From Zeus faber (taxonomy: Eukaryota; Chordata; Actinopteri; Zeiformes; Zeidae): 64,000 bases of DNA. The stretch is from NCBI GenBank assembly GCA_960531495.1, contig OY482850.1, positions 1,883,285-1,947,284 on the forward strand, in the 5' to 3' direction. Positions 34,834-46,300 of the stretch are shown in pieces (position 1 is the stretch's first letter; each line of letters opens with the position of its first letter). Below the pieces are notes generated by a model, which had not been told where the DNA came from, did no database searches, and saw only the letters and a program-made list of their open reading frames with translations. The translations under genes and the position numbers were made by a program.

Positions 34834-36207
34834 GATAATGAGAAAGCTGGAGTAGTATTCCTGGACCTGACAGCCGCTTATGACACCGTGTGGCACCGTG
34901 GACTTCACCTGAAACTGTTGAGAACAATCCCGGACCGGCACATGGTGAGATTTATTATGGAGATGCTATCTAACCATAGCTTCATCCTACAAACCAGCGA
35001 TGGCCAGACCAGCAGGCTCAGAAGGCTGAAGAACGGTGTCCCGCAAGGCTCTGTCCTCTCACCAATGTTATTTAACATCTATATTCACGACCTGCCAGAC
35101 ACAACATCCAAGAAGTACGGCTATGCGGACGACCTGGCCATCATGCTTCGATGCCCAACATGGAACACTATGGAAGAAGGCCTCAACCGAGACATGGGCA
35201 TCCTGGCAGACTACCTCCAGAAGTGGCACCTTCAGCTCAGCATGGGCAAAACAGTGTCTGCAGCTTACCACCTCTACAACCGGGAGGCAAGAAGGGAACT
35301 GGACGTGCATGTTGGCAACATCCGCCTGGAGTTCCAGCAAGCCCCCAAGTACCTCGGCGTATGCTTGGACCGGACGCTGTCCTACAAGCAGCACCTGGAT
35401 GAAGTGAAGGCCAAGACAACCGCAAGGGTCTCGCTCATCCGCCGCCTTGCAGGCTCGACTTGGGGAGCTTCCCCCAAGACCCTACGCATATCCACGCAAG
35501 CCCTGGTCCTACCCGTAGCGGAATACTGTGCCCCTGCCTGGAGCAGAAGTCCACATGCGAACAAGGTGGATACTGTCATCAACAGCGCCCTCCGGATAGT
35601 AACTGGTTGTCTGAAACCCACCCCTGTGTCCTACCTGCCAGTCCTAGCTGGTATCGCCCCACCCAGTCTCCGACGGGAAGCAGCTACCCTCGCCCTGGCA
35701 AGGAAAGCCCAGAAGAACGACTGGCACATCCTACACAAAGCCACAACAACACCGGCACAACCATGCAGGCTCAAGTCTCGCCATCCCTACAACAAGGCAG
35801 CACAAGAGATGCTACAGTCGATCCCTGACGACTTGTCCAAGGACGCCTGGCTGGCAGCATCCTGGAGACAATCGTGGGAGTCAGCTGCGCCCTCCCGGCA
35901 CCAACAATACATCCGGGACCCAGGAGGAGGTGTAAAAGGAGAAGACATGCCACGCCACCTATGGACCTCGCTGAACCGCCTGCGTACTGGCGTCGGGCGC
36001 TTCAAGTCCTCTCTAAAGAAGTGGGGCCTATCCGACAGTGCGTCATGCGAGTGTGGCGAACCTGAACAGACTGCTGAGCACATAATCACCAGCTGCCCCC
36101 TATACAGCCCACCCTCAGAAGCTGGCCTTTTTGACCTAGGACTGGAGACGAGGGCGTGGCTATATGACACTGAGTTGGCCATCTGATGATATACGAAAGA
36201 AGAAGAA
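34834..36207 (+). mobile_element. 5'-truncated Jockey/I-like LINE inserted in env
   Basis: 1374 bp bounded by the 11-bp duplication GTTCTAATGAT (34823-34833 and 36208-36218), ending in a (GAA)n-type tail. It encodes most of an RT: VVFLDLTAAYDTVWH (motif A), NGVPQGSVLSPMLFN (motif B), YGYADDLAIM (catalytic). Further on are the thumb and a C-terminal CECG-EQTAEHIITSC zinc knuckle, followed by a stop at 36184. Endonuclease and ORF1 are missing, as expected of 5' truncation. The frame is uninterrupted, so the insertion is fairly young. Confidence 0.9.
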
Positions 36208-36962
36208 GTTCTAATGATACTCATGAAGGAGATGGTATGTTTATGGGGATATCAGAATGTGAAATCTACATGATGGAATTTGGAAAAAGTATAAAAAGGA
36301 CGGTTGGTGAAACATATACAGTGACCTTTCATGCGCCAAATAGTCGTCAGAGTAAAACGTTGAGCGTAAAGAATCAAACTTTACCGGGTAATGTGACTAT
36401 AGGAACATTCAAAGATATTTGGTGGGTATGTGGTGATAAAGCATACTTATTTCTGCCGTATGGATGGACTGGATGTTGCTATATGGCACAGTTGAAACTT
36501 CCTTATGATGTTTTTGTCCTTCAGAAGGGACAAAAGACAGATGAGGGTGATTCTGCGAAGACTGTCAAAAGTAGGAAGAAAAGAGAGTTGGCACAATTTC
36601 ACAATTTGGAGTCTTATCATTGGAGGATATCTTTAGGAGAAAAATGGGCTATAGGATTGTTTCCATGGTACGGGGTTACATTCTTAGCTGATCATATTGA
36701 TAATATCACATATACTCTACAAGGAGATGCCTGTTATACGTTGATTCCTGATGTCTCCGACAATATGACTAACGTCATAGATGCGTTGAAACTTATAAGA
36801 GATGCGTTTGGGCCATCAAAAGGAGCTGGGTGGTCAGCTAATACTTGGCTGCCAATACAAATTAGGACCATTAGGAGCTATAGTAGTTCAGGTTATAGGG
36901 GCTGCTCTTCTATCGCTGTGTGTGATGTTTTGTTTTTGTACGGTGTTGTTGACCTTTGCTAA
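36208..36962 (+). pseudogene. env: ERV env surface subunit part 2 and transmembrane ectodomain
   Basis: Env resumes after the LINE. It has WWVCGDKAYLFLPYGWTGCC, a furin-type site SRKKRELAQFH (about 36570-36600), and a TM ectodomain with NITYTLQ followed directly by GDACYTL. Gamma-type TM subunits usually have an immunosuppressive-like heptad stretch and a CX6CC motif here, and neither is seen, so an internal deletion is likely. A frame change near 36850 leads out of the coding frame before the membrane anchor. Confidence 0.82.
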
Positions 36963-37107
36963 GGCCATGATATTGAGATGGGTAGGAGTTGTAATGCCGG
37001 GAGAAAGTGTTCAGATGCCCCTCTTGGGTGGTAAGGACGTCAGTGAAGATGGGGAGGAAATAGTGATAAAGGAGGAGCTAACACTAGAAGAGAAATACCC
37101 ATTTTGA
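36802..37107 (+). pseudogene. env: ERV env membrane anchor and cytoplasmic tail
   Basis: This is the frame that takes over after the shift near 36850. A hydrophobic helix of about 30 residues (IVVQVIGAALLSLCVMFCFC region) is followed by RWVGVVMPG and an acidic tail, ending with a stop at 37105-37107. Confidence 0.78.
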
Positions 37108-38065
37108 ATATCTGATTCCATCATTTACTCAACACTATTGTTAACAAGGAAAATGCATGGACAAAGGGGGGAAAGGAAAATGTTAATCATATATTGGAAT
37201 AATGTTAAAGTATAATGCAAAAGTGAAATTATTATACTGTATTTGATGTTTGTGCAAGATACTGGCTAGTGATTCTTTCTTTCAGGACCAGTCAGAGGAT
37301 GGCTGTGTCCAGAGATCCTAACAGCCTAATGGACTTGAACACTCAAACATGGACACTTGAAAATGGAGGATGGAAATGGCCGGCGGACCCTGAATGAAAA
37401 CATCATGAGCTGGAGTGTCGAGTGAAATATCATTAAAAGTTGATGGTGTTAAAAAAGCAACAGTTCAATACATATATATGTGTCCTGAATGTTTTTATAA
37501 TATTGGAGTTTGTTTACTACAATGTAACCTGTATTATTGATGAATATCCTGTATTCTACACTAGATATTTTTAGAAAGACATATTACTTTGATTTGCTAT
37601 TGTTTTCTTTGAGTTGTCTGTAGTAGGATGAAGTGAATATATTGGGACCTCAGGTATTTTCTTTTATTGCGGTTTTTGAGGGACATTGGTGCTAGGCAGG
37701 GAAAGGTCCACTGGAAGGTCAGATGGGTCGACCAGCCTGACTTTGGACAACATTTTTGATTTATTTCTGAGGCTCTAAATGTATGCATTTATATGTAACA
37801 TCCTATACAGTATTCTAAACCCTTCGTCTTTTTCTGTTAATTGATTTGGAGTACCTTAGGTTGTTGCCTGGGGCAGAGGGACCGTGACAGAATTTTCCTG
37901 TCTTGATTGATTGATGGATGTTCGAAGAAATGAAGCTGCCAGATGGGTTTTTCGCTCTCACACTCCACAAATTTGCTGTATTGCTATGACTAAGCATGGT
38001 CAGAAGGGTATATTATAACCAATTCTGTTTGTTATTAAGTGATTTCTATTAAGCCAATTAACATG
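37108..38065 (+). other. Proviral sequence between env and 3' LTR
   Basis: AT-rich and non-coding. A polypurine stretch, CAAAGGGGGGAAAGGAAAA, occurs near 37163, well upstream of the LTR. No accessory gene was recognised. Confidence 0.5.
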
Positions 38066-38262
38066 GGGGGACGGTAGCTCAGGAGATAGAGCTGGTCGTC
38101 TAGTAATCTAAAGGTTGCTGGTTCAATCCCAGACTCCTCCTGCTAGCATGCTGTAGTGTCCTTGAGCAAGACACTTAACCCCTAATTGCTCCTGATGGCT
38201 GCGTCCGTCGGTGTTTGAATAATTGTAAGTCGCTTTGGATAAAAGCGTCTGCTAAATGCAAT
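38066..38262 (+). mobile_element. tRNA-derived SINE inside the provirus
   Basis: Close copy of 14260-14455. It has TAGCTCAGGAGATAGAGC, GGTTCAATCCC, CTTGAGCAAGACACTTAACC and TTTGGATAAAAGCGTCTGCT. It inserted between env and the 3' LTR. Confidence 0.88.
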
Positions 38263-38321
38263 GTAATGATACATTGTATGTATTCAATTACTGTTCTTTC
38301 TGTCGAGACTTTGTATAGTCT

Positions 38322-38335
38322 TGAAGGGGGGAATA
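38322..38335 (+). promoter_or_regulatory. Polypurine tract
   Basis: GAAGGGGGGAA abuts the 3' LTR, where plus-strand priming would occur. Confidence 0.7.
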
Positions 38336-38688
38336 TGAAGAATGAAGACAACAATGGGTCTATTCAGAGGTCCTATGGGAGAGGAATTTTGTTGATTGCT
38401 CCAGCTCGACAAGAGGAGGAAATGTTTAGATTTATGACCGGACTGAGGCTGAGCGGGCACCTATAGGTTGGGACCAGAGATGGTATGTTATCTCTGTACA
38501 GCTTTAAAAGCGAATGCAGAGCGTCACTTGGCAGAGATTCCATCCGGCTCGGGTCTCTCCCAGGACATCCATGGCAAGTCTGGTTTGATGCTGATTTGTG
38601 TAATAAAACTATTATTTTAATCAAGTCAGCGTCAGCGGTCACTCCTTCATTCTTCAACACATCACACCCATCAAGAAACTAAACTACA
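38336..38688 (+). repeat. 3' LTR of provirus B
   Basis: Starts TGAAGAATGAAG and ends AAACTACA. It is near-identical to 24617-24968. Confidence 0.92.
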
Positions 38689-40135
38689 TAACCTACATGA
38701 TTGCTTGTTCTCACATATAGGATTACAGTAGTTATTTTTCTTATATTGCGTTTGCAATTAGTTAGTAAGAGACTTGGCAACGGACTGACTAATCAAAGCA
38801 TTCGCCTAATTAATTGTTGATTTGATTGATCACATGTGGAAAAACTGATTTGATTTAAATACAGTTGAGTGCAGTGAATATTGGTTTCATTATCTGAGTA
38901 TGGTTTACCTTGATTGAGGCTGTTTTGAGAGTGAACATTGATGTACATTTTGATCATTTAAGATAAATGAGTATGAGACAGATGTATCAGATCATGAACA
39001 AGTGAAGTTACTTTCATAAGTGGGAGCTATTGGTCTCCTTTGGGGTTGGATGTGATTAAAACAATGCAGGTGCTTGTGTCCACATATAAAGTAAATCAAA
39101 AGAAAGGAAAAAGAGGAAAGAGATGCACGGAGAAAAGACAAACAGAACTTGGCATTCTGCAGCTGTTCTTAAAGGAGGGACAAACATGGTTCGAAGCTGC
39201 AAAGGAAAAAAGAGAACAAAGTAGACAAGAAATAAAGAAAAATGAAAAGGAAGCAGAAAATCTGATGGAGGAGATTACCGCACCATTCTCACATTCAGCA
39301 TTTGTAAAGAAGCCCCCACCTTATGAGAAGGAGGTGAAGTTCACTGATGTTTATCCCCAACTCCCAGTGATGACAACGGAGGGAAACTATCTTCAAAGAT
39401 GAGGATGAGCAAATAATAGAATTGGGCAGGGCTACAACAACCATAAAGATGTATCTGAGCTCCAACAGTACCAAGGGAAGGAACAGGACCAGGAGACTCT
39501 CAGAAAACTCAACCAAATAAAGTTTGTGGATTGGAAGAATGAGGATAAGAAGGCCAAAGATGTTAGAAGATGCTGCCCCCTAACGGAGCAGCCGAAAGAA
39601 GAGGATTCTTGGTGGTGGAATGAGGAAGTAAAGGAGCAGCTATGAAGATAAACACTGATGATTATCTTGAGAGGAGCACGACATTGAGAAAAGTGTGCCA
39701 CAAGTGACTTTAATAGTGGCTGAAGGATTTGAGCAGAAGCATATAGGAGAAATGATGGAAGAAGCTGCAGTATTGTCAAGAAAAAGTTGCTAATTGGGGT
39801 CAAACAATAACCCATGGACACAGAAGCATCATGCTCCGATAAGGAAATTGTTGCATGCAATGATGAAGCCAAAGGAAATAGCTATAGCTAAGTGTTCAGC
39901 ACACAAAATGGACACGTCAAGGGTTACTCAAGGTAACAAAGCAGCGGAGGCTGCTAAAGCAGTTACAGGAGCAAGCAAAGCAGGAAAAGTTTTTCTTGTC
40001 ACCCATGAAGTGGACTTGGAAGATAAAATCACACTCAGAGAAGTGATCTCGATGCAAGAAGCTGCGTCAGCCATAGATAAACAATTATGGTTGGACCGAG
40101 GGGTGGCAATCGAGAGTCTACTGGTCTACTGGTTA
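38689..40135 (+). pseudogene. Internally deleted ERV of the same family (copy A, right part)
   Basis: Immediately after the 3' LTR, sequence matching the internal leader resumes (TTCTCACATATAGG region). Then come gag from 39040 (363 bp open, with PPPY), a later gag scrap (about 39475-39540, matching 29440-29495), a LINE scrap (39541-39635), part of the 2H-like domain (39636-39765), a 55-bp RT piece and an RNase H piece (39826-40117). All are in proviral order with large deletions between them. It has no 3' LTR. It may be the right half of copy A, split by provirus B. Confidence 0.75.
39541..39635 (+). mobile_element. RTE LINE scrap inside deleted ERV
   Basis: Contains CTTGGTGGTGGAATGAGGAA, identical to 16599-16618 of the RTE LINE, and a CGGAGCAGCCGAAAGA part like that LINE's 3' end. 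Confidence 0.6.
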
Positions 40136-40165
40136 TATATATATATATATATAAATATATATAAT
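40133..40165. repeat. (TA)n microsatellite
   Basis: Short TA array directly after the deleted ERV. Confidence 0.85.
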
Positions 40166-40539
40166 GAAAATAAATACAAAATAAAAAACGATTTGCCAAA
40201 TATACACAAATAGCCGAAACAAGCAAAACAAGTGCAAATAGAGAAGAATAGTCAATAGTCAAATGTACACAGAATATACAATGCGATCCTATGCACAGGA
40301 TACGTTATCGGTATGGATATAAATTATGATCATAAACCACCACACGATACCACAGATCAAGCAATTGTAACTTTATAAACAAGTTGATTATCTGTCCAAT
40401 TGCAATCCAGTTTTTTTTATTATTCCAGTTTTATGCAATAAATTTCAAATGTATTTCGAAATTCATGTGGTGGATTATATTTTTTCGGATTTTGATTTAT
40501 TTATAATCCGAGTTTCACCTTCTTTTTAGGAAGCTTTTT

Positions 40540-40944
40540 TTATCACGTGACCAAACGGTGCCTCGCGCTGTTAATCAAACCCTTCCTCCTTCCTCCTCGT
40601 GCAGTGGAGTCGACCTGCCGTCGTGTTTCGAACCGTTCCGCCGTTCACAAATGTTTCTGATGTATTCCTTTTTTTGCTGACAACAATTGACGTGTCACGT
40701 CACATTAGTGTGTTGACTTTTCTCAATAACTTCTGCGTTTGCGTCGGTTTTATTGGGAGGATCTGCGCTCGAGACGAGGCACGTGACGCGCGCGTGGCTC
40801 ACAGCCTAGAAGCGCGAAAGGAAACGGAATTTGAAGTTTTGCGACTTCGTTCTCCATTTGTTTTATTTTTATTTTTATTTTTTATTTTTTTTTACCACTT
40901 TGCCATTGCCTGACCCGACGAGGCGACAGCGGCTTATGATAAAG
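40540..40944 (+). promoter_or_regulatory. Candidate CpG-rich promoter and first exon
   Basis: A local patch rich in CpG in otherwise CpG-poor DNA. It has two CACGTG E-boxes (40544-40549 and 40780-40785, each followed by AC) and GACGCGCGCG near 40785. It ends in AAAG|GTAAAT, a good splice donor at 40945. This is how vertebrate housekeeping promoters with a non-coding first exon look. No second exon was identified downstream, so the gene is unknown and the strand is inferred from the donor. Confidence 0.4.
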
Positions 40945-40989
40945 GTAAATTTGGCTGTTCATCCCTCCTCGTCATTTTAGCGTCGTACT

Positions 40990-43028
40990 TTTAAAGTGGT
41001 AATCCATAAGTACGCCCGTGTTGGGTGGACTACACTAGTCCCAGAATTCCATAAAAAAATGCAGCAGCCATTGATGCTTTATGAAATGTGTCGCCTGGAA
41101 ATTATTAACAAAGTGCAAGCTCCAATTGCAGGGCCCTGTAGCAAGCAACATCAAAAAAAACTGTCAAAGAGAGCCACCAAATCTGTTATATACCTTATAT
41201 TTTTATGTATTTATTAATTTGTGTATTTATTTCATCCCTTATATTCGACAAAAACCTTTTTTGCTCGTGGAAGTTGATGACTCAACTCACCAGAGTTACG
41301 CCACTCACCAGAGTGGCATAACATGTTTGTTTACACACCTTTTTAGAGACATGCTCCCGGTCTATTCCATGGCCGCACGTGCCACCCGTTATTAATGATT
41401 CTCTTTTTCTCTGGTACAATAAGTACAAGATGTGACAAGTTGTTTGTGATTATTGCAGATTTCCTTATATTAACTAGATCTGATTTTCTCCTCTACTGCC
41501 CCCTGGAAGAGTCAGGTTCATTACTGCCACGGGAACATGGAAGCACAGGTTTAGTATGAACAACCTGATCGTGCGTTTGCAGTGCGTAGCTCAGGTGTTT
41601 GCATTTGCATTCACGTACTAATGTAAGGTGTGTTTCGGCCCTAAGACAGTCACTTCCTTTTCTGAAAAGTATGCCATCTTCTGATCGATTCATTTGTTTG
41701 TTTTTCTTGTTCAACTGAATTGGTGGGGGCGGGTTTTCATCCGAGGATGCTGTTCTTTTTGGGAATGTTTGACCATATTGACAGGTTGCTGTCCATAAGT
41801 AGCTTTTCACAAAGACTGCTTTCCATTTCTTGCTCTTGCCCAATTTGTGCTTGCTTGCCAGGAAAAGTGGATGTTGCCACCAACAGTGTAACAGCATATA
41901 GAGGTGGACATAAATTACCGATACAATAAATGGCTGTTCATGTAAAATGCCTGCTAAATAAATATTGGGTAAATATAAAATATGGGATTTCTTAACAAAA
42001 TAATCTTACAGATAACAAAATTCCGTACTAGACACACAGCGTTTTAGATGTTTTTACTCTTCCAATTTCCATTAGGCTGCTTTATATGGAACAGCGTTGG
42101 TTTAAGACTGTTATTTTGAGCATCCAAATATAACAAATGACATTTTTCTCAATCACCGATGTCCAACTTCAATATATCATTTTTTTTTTTAAATAGGCCC
42201 AAATAAAGCCATTTTATTCTATAATATCTCACATGCTTGACCTGTTGATACATGTCATCGCCTCAGTATGAACCAACAAGGACTCAAATGGTATCATTTG
42301 TCTTATGCAAATGCAGTGCAAGTGCCCCCCCCAGGAGTTTGTGTTCATCCAGTATGTTCAACCTGTTCACAAGTTGAGACATAAAACTCATCATGAGCAT
42401 ATTTCTGGTGTTTCCCAGCTTAATCAATATAAATTTTCTCTCAGATAAGTGGTCACGCACTTGTCTGCATGATCTTTGGTTTGGTTGGCCATGTCGCTGA
42501 CTGACCCGTTCTTTAGGTTCAAATGGTTTCCCAATTCCTCCTAAAATAAGGTCTTGGGTACAGGGTTGCGGCTGAGAAAATGTTTTTATCTTGAAATTTA
42601 ATGATGGGGGAAATGTATTACGTTTACACCTAAAACACCTAGAATCCAATTATGGTTAAAAAAAATGTTGGATTAACTATCATCTATATCACTGAATATA
42701 ATATGGAGATTTGTAAACCTACTTCTTATCAGTTTTTATGAACCCTCTATGTTTTCTGACCTTCCTGTCTGGTTAATAATTACTGTATATTGTATTTTTT
42801 TGTGTTACTGAGGTAATGCAGGACCAGGAGTTTCACTACTCGTTACTGTTGACAGAGACATTCCACCCCCCATCCCCCCTCTCTGCGCACCATTCAGAGA
42901 CATCCCGTACTCCTCTCTCTTGCTTCTAATCCTCCTCTTGGCATGGGCTCTGCATGGAGATTCTGAACTTATACTGAGGTTAATGTTCTTGGAGGGTTTA
43001 ATAAACATGTCATATGATAACTGTACCA
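40990..43028. other. Unassigned sequence
   Basis: No recognisable gene or repeat family. If 40540-40944 is a first exon, this would be its first intron. Confidence 0.45.
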
Positions 43029-43188
<160 letters not shown>

Positions 43189-43313
43189 CATCCATCCATT
43201 AATTCATTGATTCATTGATTCATTCATTGATTCATCCATTGATTCATCCATCCATCCATCCATCTATCCAACCAACCATCCATCCATACATACATACATA
43301 CACACATACATAC
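43189..43313. repeat. Degenerate tetranucleotide tract
   Basis: Mixed CATC, CATT, ATTG and CATA units continuing the (TATC)n array. Confidence 0.9.
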
Positions 43314-43319
43314 TGTGGA

Positions 43320-46300
43320 AGCATTGATGGGATTTACATCTGTTATATTTCTTTCATTCTCACAAACATTTTGAGTGTGGCCCACAGATGTTTGTTGCAT
43401 GATGTCTTACCCTTAGGGTTTGGTCCAAGGCCAAGATGTTTAAACTATGTATAGTAGTTTCATGTTAGGACCTGGGCAGACAGTTGATTGAGATCTGCTG
43501 TCTACCAGCTCACAACAGACCTCAGTTCACCCTGATGTACAAAAAGCTCATTTAATGAATAAAGGGCATCCAAGTGGTCTGTTGGAACCATCCATTGTAT
43601 GTTTGAGTCATACACTGTAAGACAATGTTTTACACTTGCTGCTACCAACTGGCAGTACAGGTGGGTCTCTAATGTTTTCATTCGTCCCGAAGTGGCACAG
43701 AGGTAAACCAAAGGAGAATTGGTGGTTTGCAAATGTCATATTAAATTAATATCACATGTTGTGGAGGTGCATACTGGCACAGGGCCAAGGAATGAGGAGC
43801 AAAAGGCAGGCGGAGGCGAAACATCGCCGGTTGGCGTGTTTATTGGTCAGTCTTTTAAACAAAAATGGTGGCTCGTGGGCCAAAAGGAAACTCGGGCTCG
43901 CAGGCCAATTTACAAACAGCCCATGCGGTTCAACGCTTTAGTGATCTCCCACTATCTCTGTCCAGCAGCTTGCCTGTTGGGCTTAACTCCCCCAGTCCCA
44001 TTTGTTCCACAGGCACGCTGATCTTCACTGCGGGGACACCAAACATTTATTACTTCCTGTTTTGGGATCGAACGAATCAGCGGAGTTTCTCCGTTGATTC
44101 GCCAGCATCTGAGCAAGCCTGCACCGCCTGTCTGCAGCGGCAGCTTGAGCACATCCCCTTGGTCCGCCACACATGTATTTCTGGTCAAGCACCCAAAGCA
44201 AGATCTGTCAATCATAAGCTTGGATCAATGCAAAAATCCCCGACAACTTTCCTACACATTGGTCAATTGTCTGGTGTTCGCCCATGTAAAGAAAAGAGGT
44301 CTGAACCAGATGTGGTGTTGTGGATCTTTTCAGCTCCACCGGTTCAGGTGATATCCTTAGTTTACTCGGCTTCTTTGTTTGAAACACACAATCAGGTGCA
44401 ATGTGGCTGACCTTATACAAACACAGCAATTATCTGGGATTGTACAGTGGATCAGTGCTGGAATGTTTGCTTTACTCTAACTCTCTCACACACATAAATA
44501 GCGAGACAAAACTTTTTTTCTAAGAGACTGAAAACATCATTGATGGTAGGTACAGAAATGAATATCCATTAGGTTTTCCCACATTAATTATGGTCCACTG
44601 GCTTTATGTGTCCAGATAATGGAGTTATTAACTTTGACATGTTGGTATAACCATTTATCATAAATTTATAGGGAGTTAATATTGTAATGCTCTTGTGGAG
44701 TACTGTAGTTGCAGTTGGCTTTATTGTTGGCAGAAGGTTAAATATTTCTCTACACAGCTAACCCAGATGGTTTGCATTGTAGTATACCCTACAGTATACC
44801 CTACAGCTATTACTAACCAGTGAGCTGTAGACATCATTTAGACAGCTTTCTATAATTTTTGTTAAATCACCAGAATGAAAATAAACCACTTTTAGTTTAA
44901 TGTATCATTACCTGCACTATCAAATGATTAATAGCGGTCAAAAAAAAGTGTCTCTATTCCTGTCTCGACCTAGAGGTTTACTAAACGCTCACTTTCGCCA
45001 GGTTTTGGCCGAGACCTGTGTCTAGACATAGACCTTTTCAGCGTCTTAATGACATGCTTTTCAACTTTTATGCAACCAAAAATATTCAGTGGATACACTG
45101 TACAACCAAATGTGTAATACTGTATGAGTGGTGAGTAGGGAGAGTGGTGTGTTTTGCTGATATGACTAGTGTGAGAGAGGTCACTGGTAGGAAGCCACTA
45201 AGGGTAAGCAAACAGAAGAGGAATAAGGCTTTGGACAGGAAAAAGGGGATGGCTACACTGAAACTGTAGATTCCTATTATCTCTCCTGAGAATAATTTAA
45301 TGATTTAGCTATTGGGTGGCAGGCTTTGTTCCTATAGACATGGCTTGCCAGCCTTTAGCAAAACTTTGCAAATTGTTGAAAGACCTGGGGTGATGCAAGC
45401 AAGAGTGACGCGATTTGCAGGGGTTGAAATTGACAGTAATCAAAATTTTCCTTTGGCTCTCTGGGCCTGGCTCCCAATGTTCTACGTAGCTCTGTGATCA
45501 GTTGTTATTTTAATTTTTGCATTAAATATTTTGTTCAATTTTGTTTATCACTGGATATTTGTTCAATGATGGTTAGAAGTGTTACACTAAGACCAGGGGT
45601 TTTAGAAACATTTTAACAGCAGTCTGTCGTACCTTACTCGCCAGACTCAATCATCAATTATTTTTTCAGTGCTGTATAAACACGTCACTGATTTGACACT
45701 GTAACAAGGTCATCCTCATGAAGAATAACAAGAACAACAAGAATAACAAGAATTTATATATATATAATATTTCCTGCAACTTCTGAGTTTAATCTTGGCA
45801 GTTTTCAGGGAACGGAACATTTCAACTTTTGAACTTCCTTTGGCCAAATATCACTGGGAAGAACATGGAATAATCATTTAAGGAATATTAGCAGAGCAGT
45901 ATCTATTGTTACAGTAACTGTGTGATTGATGGCAGTCCAAGCAGATATCCTACAGTCCAGGAAGTTTATATTGGTACAGATGGTGTAAGGGGGGGGGCAC
46001 AGAGGGAAGATCCACATCCTATGTTCCATGGCAAATACTGCATGAGACAGACCATTTTACATGTATACACATGCACATTTATATGGCTGTGTTTTCACCC
46101 AGGTCCATAACAACAACCCTAGTTCTCAATCTATTATTTTTTGAAACTATAACAAATGTACAAGGGTCATGATACATCCAACATTTTTTATTGTTGAAGG
46201 CCAGACATCCAAAAAGGGATCCGATTGAAATAATATTTGAATTGCTTATTTCATCACAGAAAATTGAGGTAGTCAAAATGACGTAAACAAAGTGGGTTAG

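Larger units (their letters stand above)
24617..38688 (+). mobile_element. Endogenous retrovirus, LTR-to-LTR provirus (copy B)
   Basis: Two direct LTRs (24617-24968 and 38336-38688) enclose leader, gag, protease, an extra 2H-like domain, RT, RNase H, integrase and env in canonical order on the plus strand. The UAG between gag and pro in the same frame, and the gamma-type Env, place it near gamma/epsilon-like retroviruses of fish. It is about 14 kb, inflated by a LINE in env and a SINE downstream of env. Frameshifts, stops and deletions in gag, pol and env mean it cannot encode a complete virus. No clear target-site duplication flanks the LTRs. Confidence 0.92.

Noticed and set aside
34357..36186. 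A 609-residue Env-RT fusion protein
   Set aside because: The join is a LINE insertion with target duplication; the common frame is accidental.
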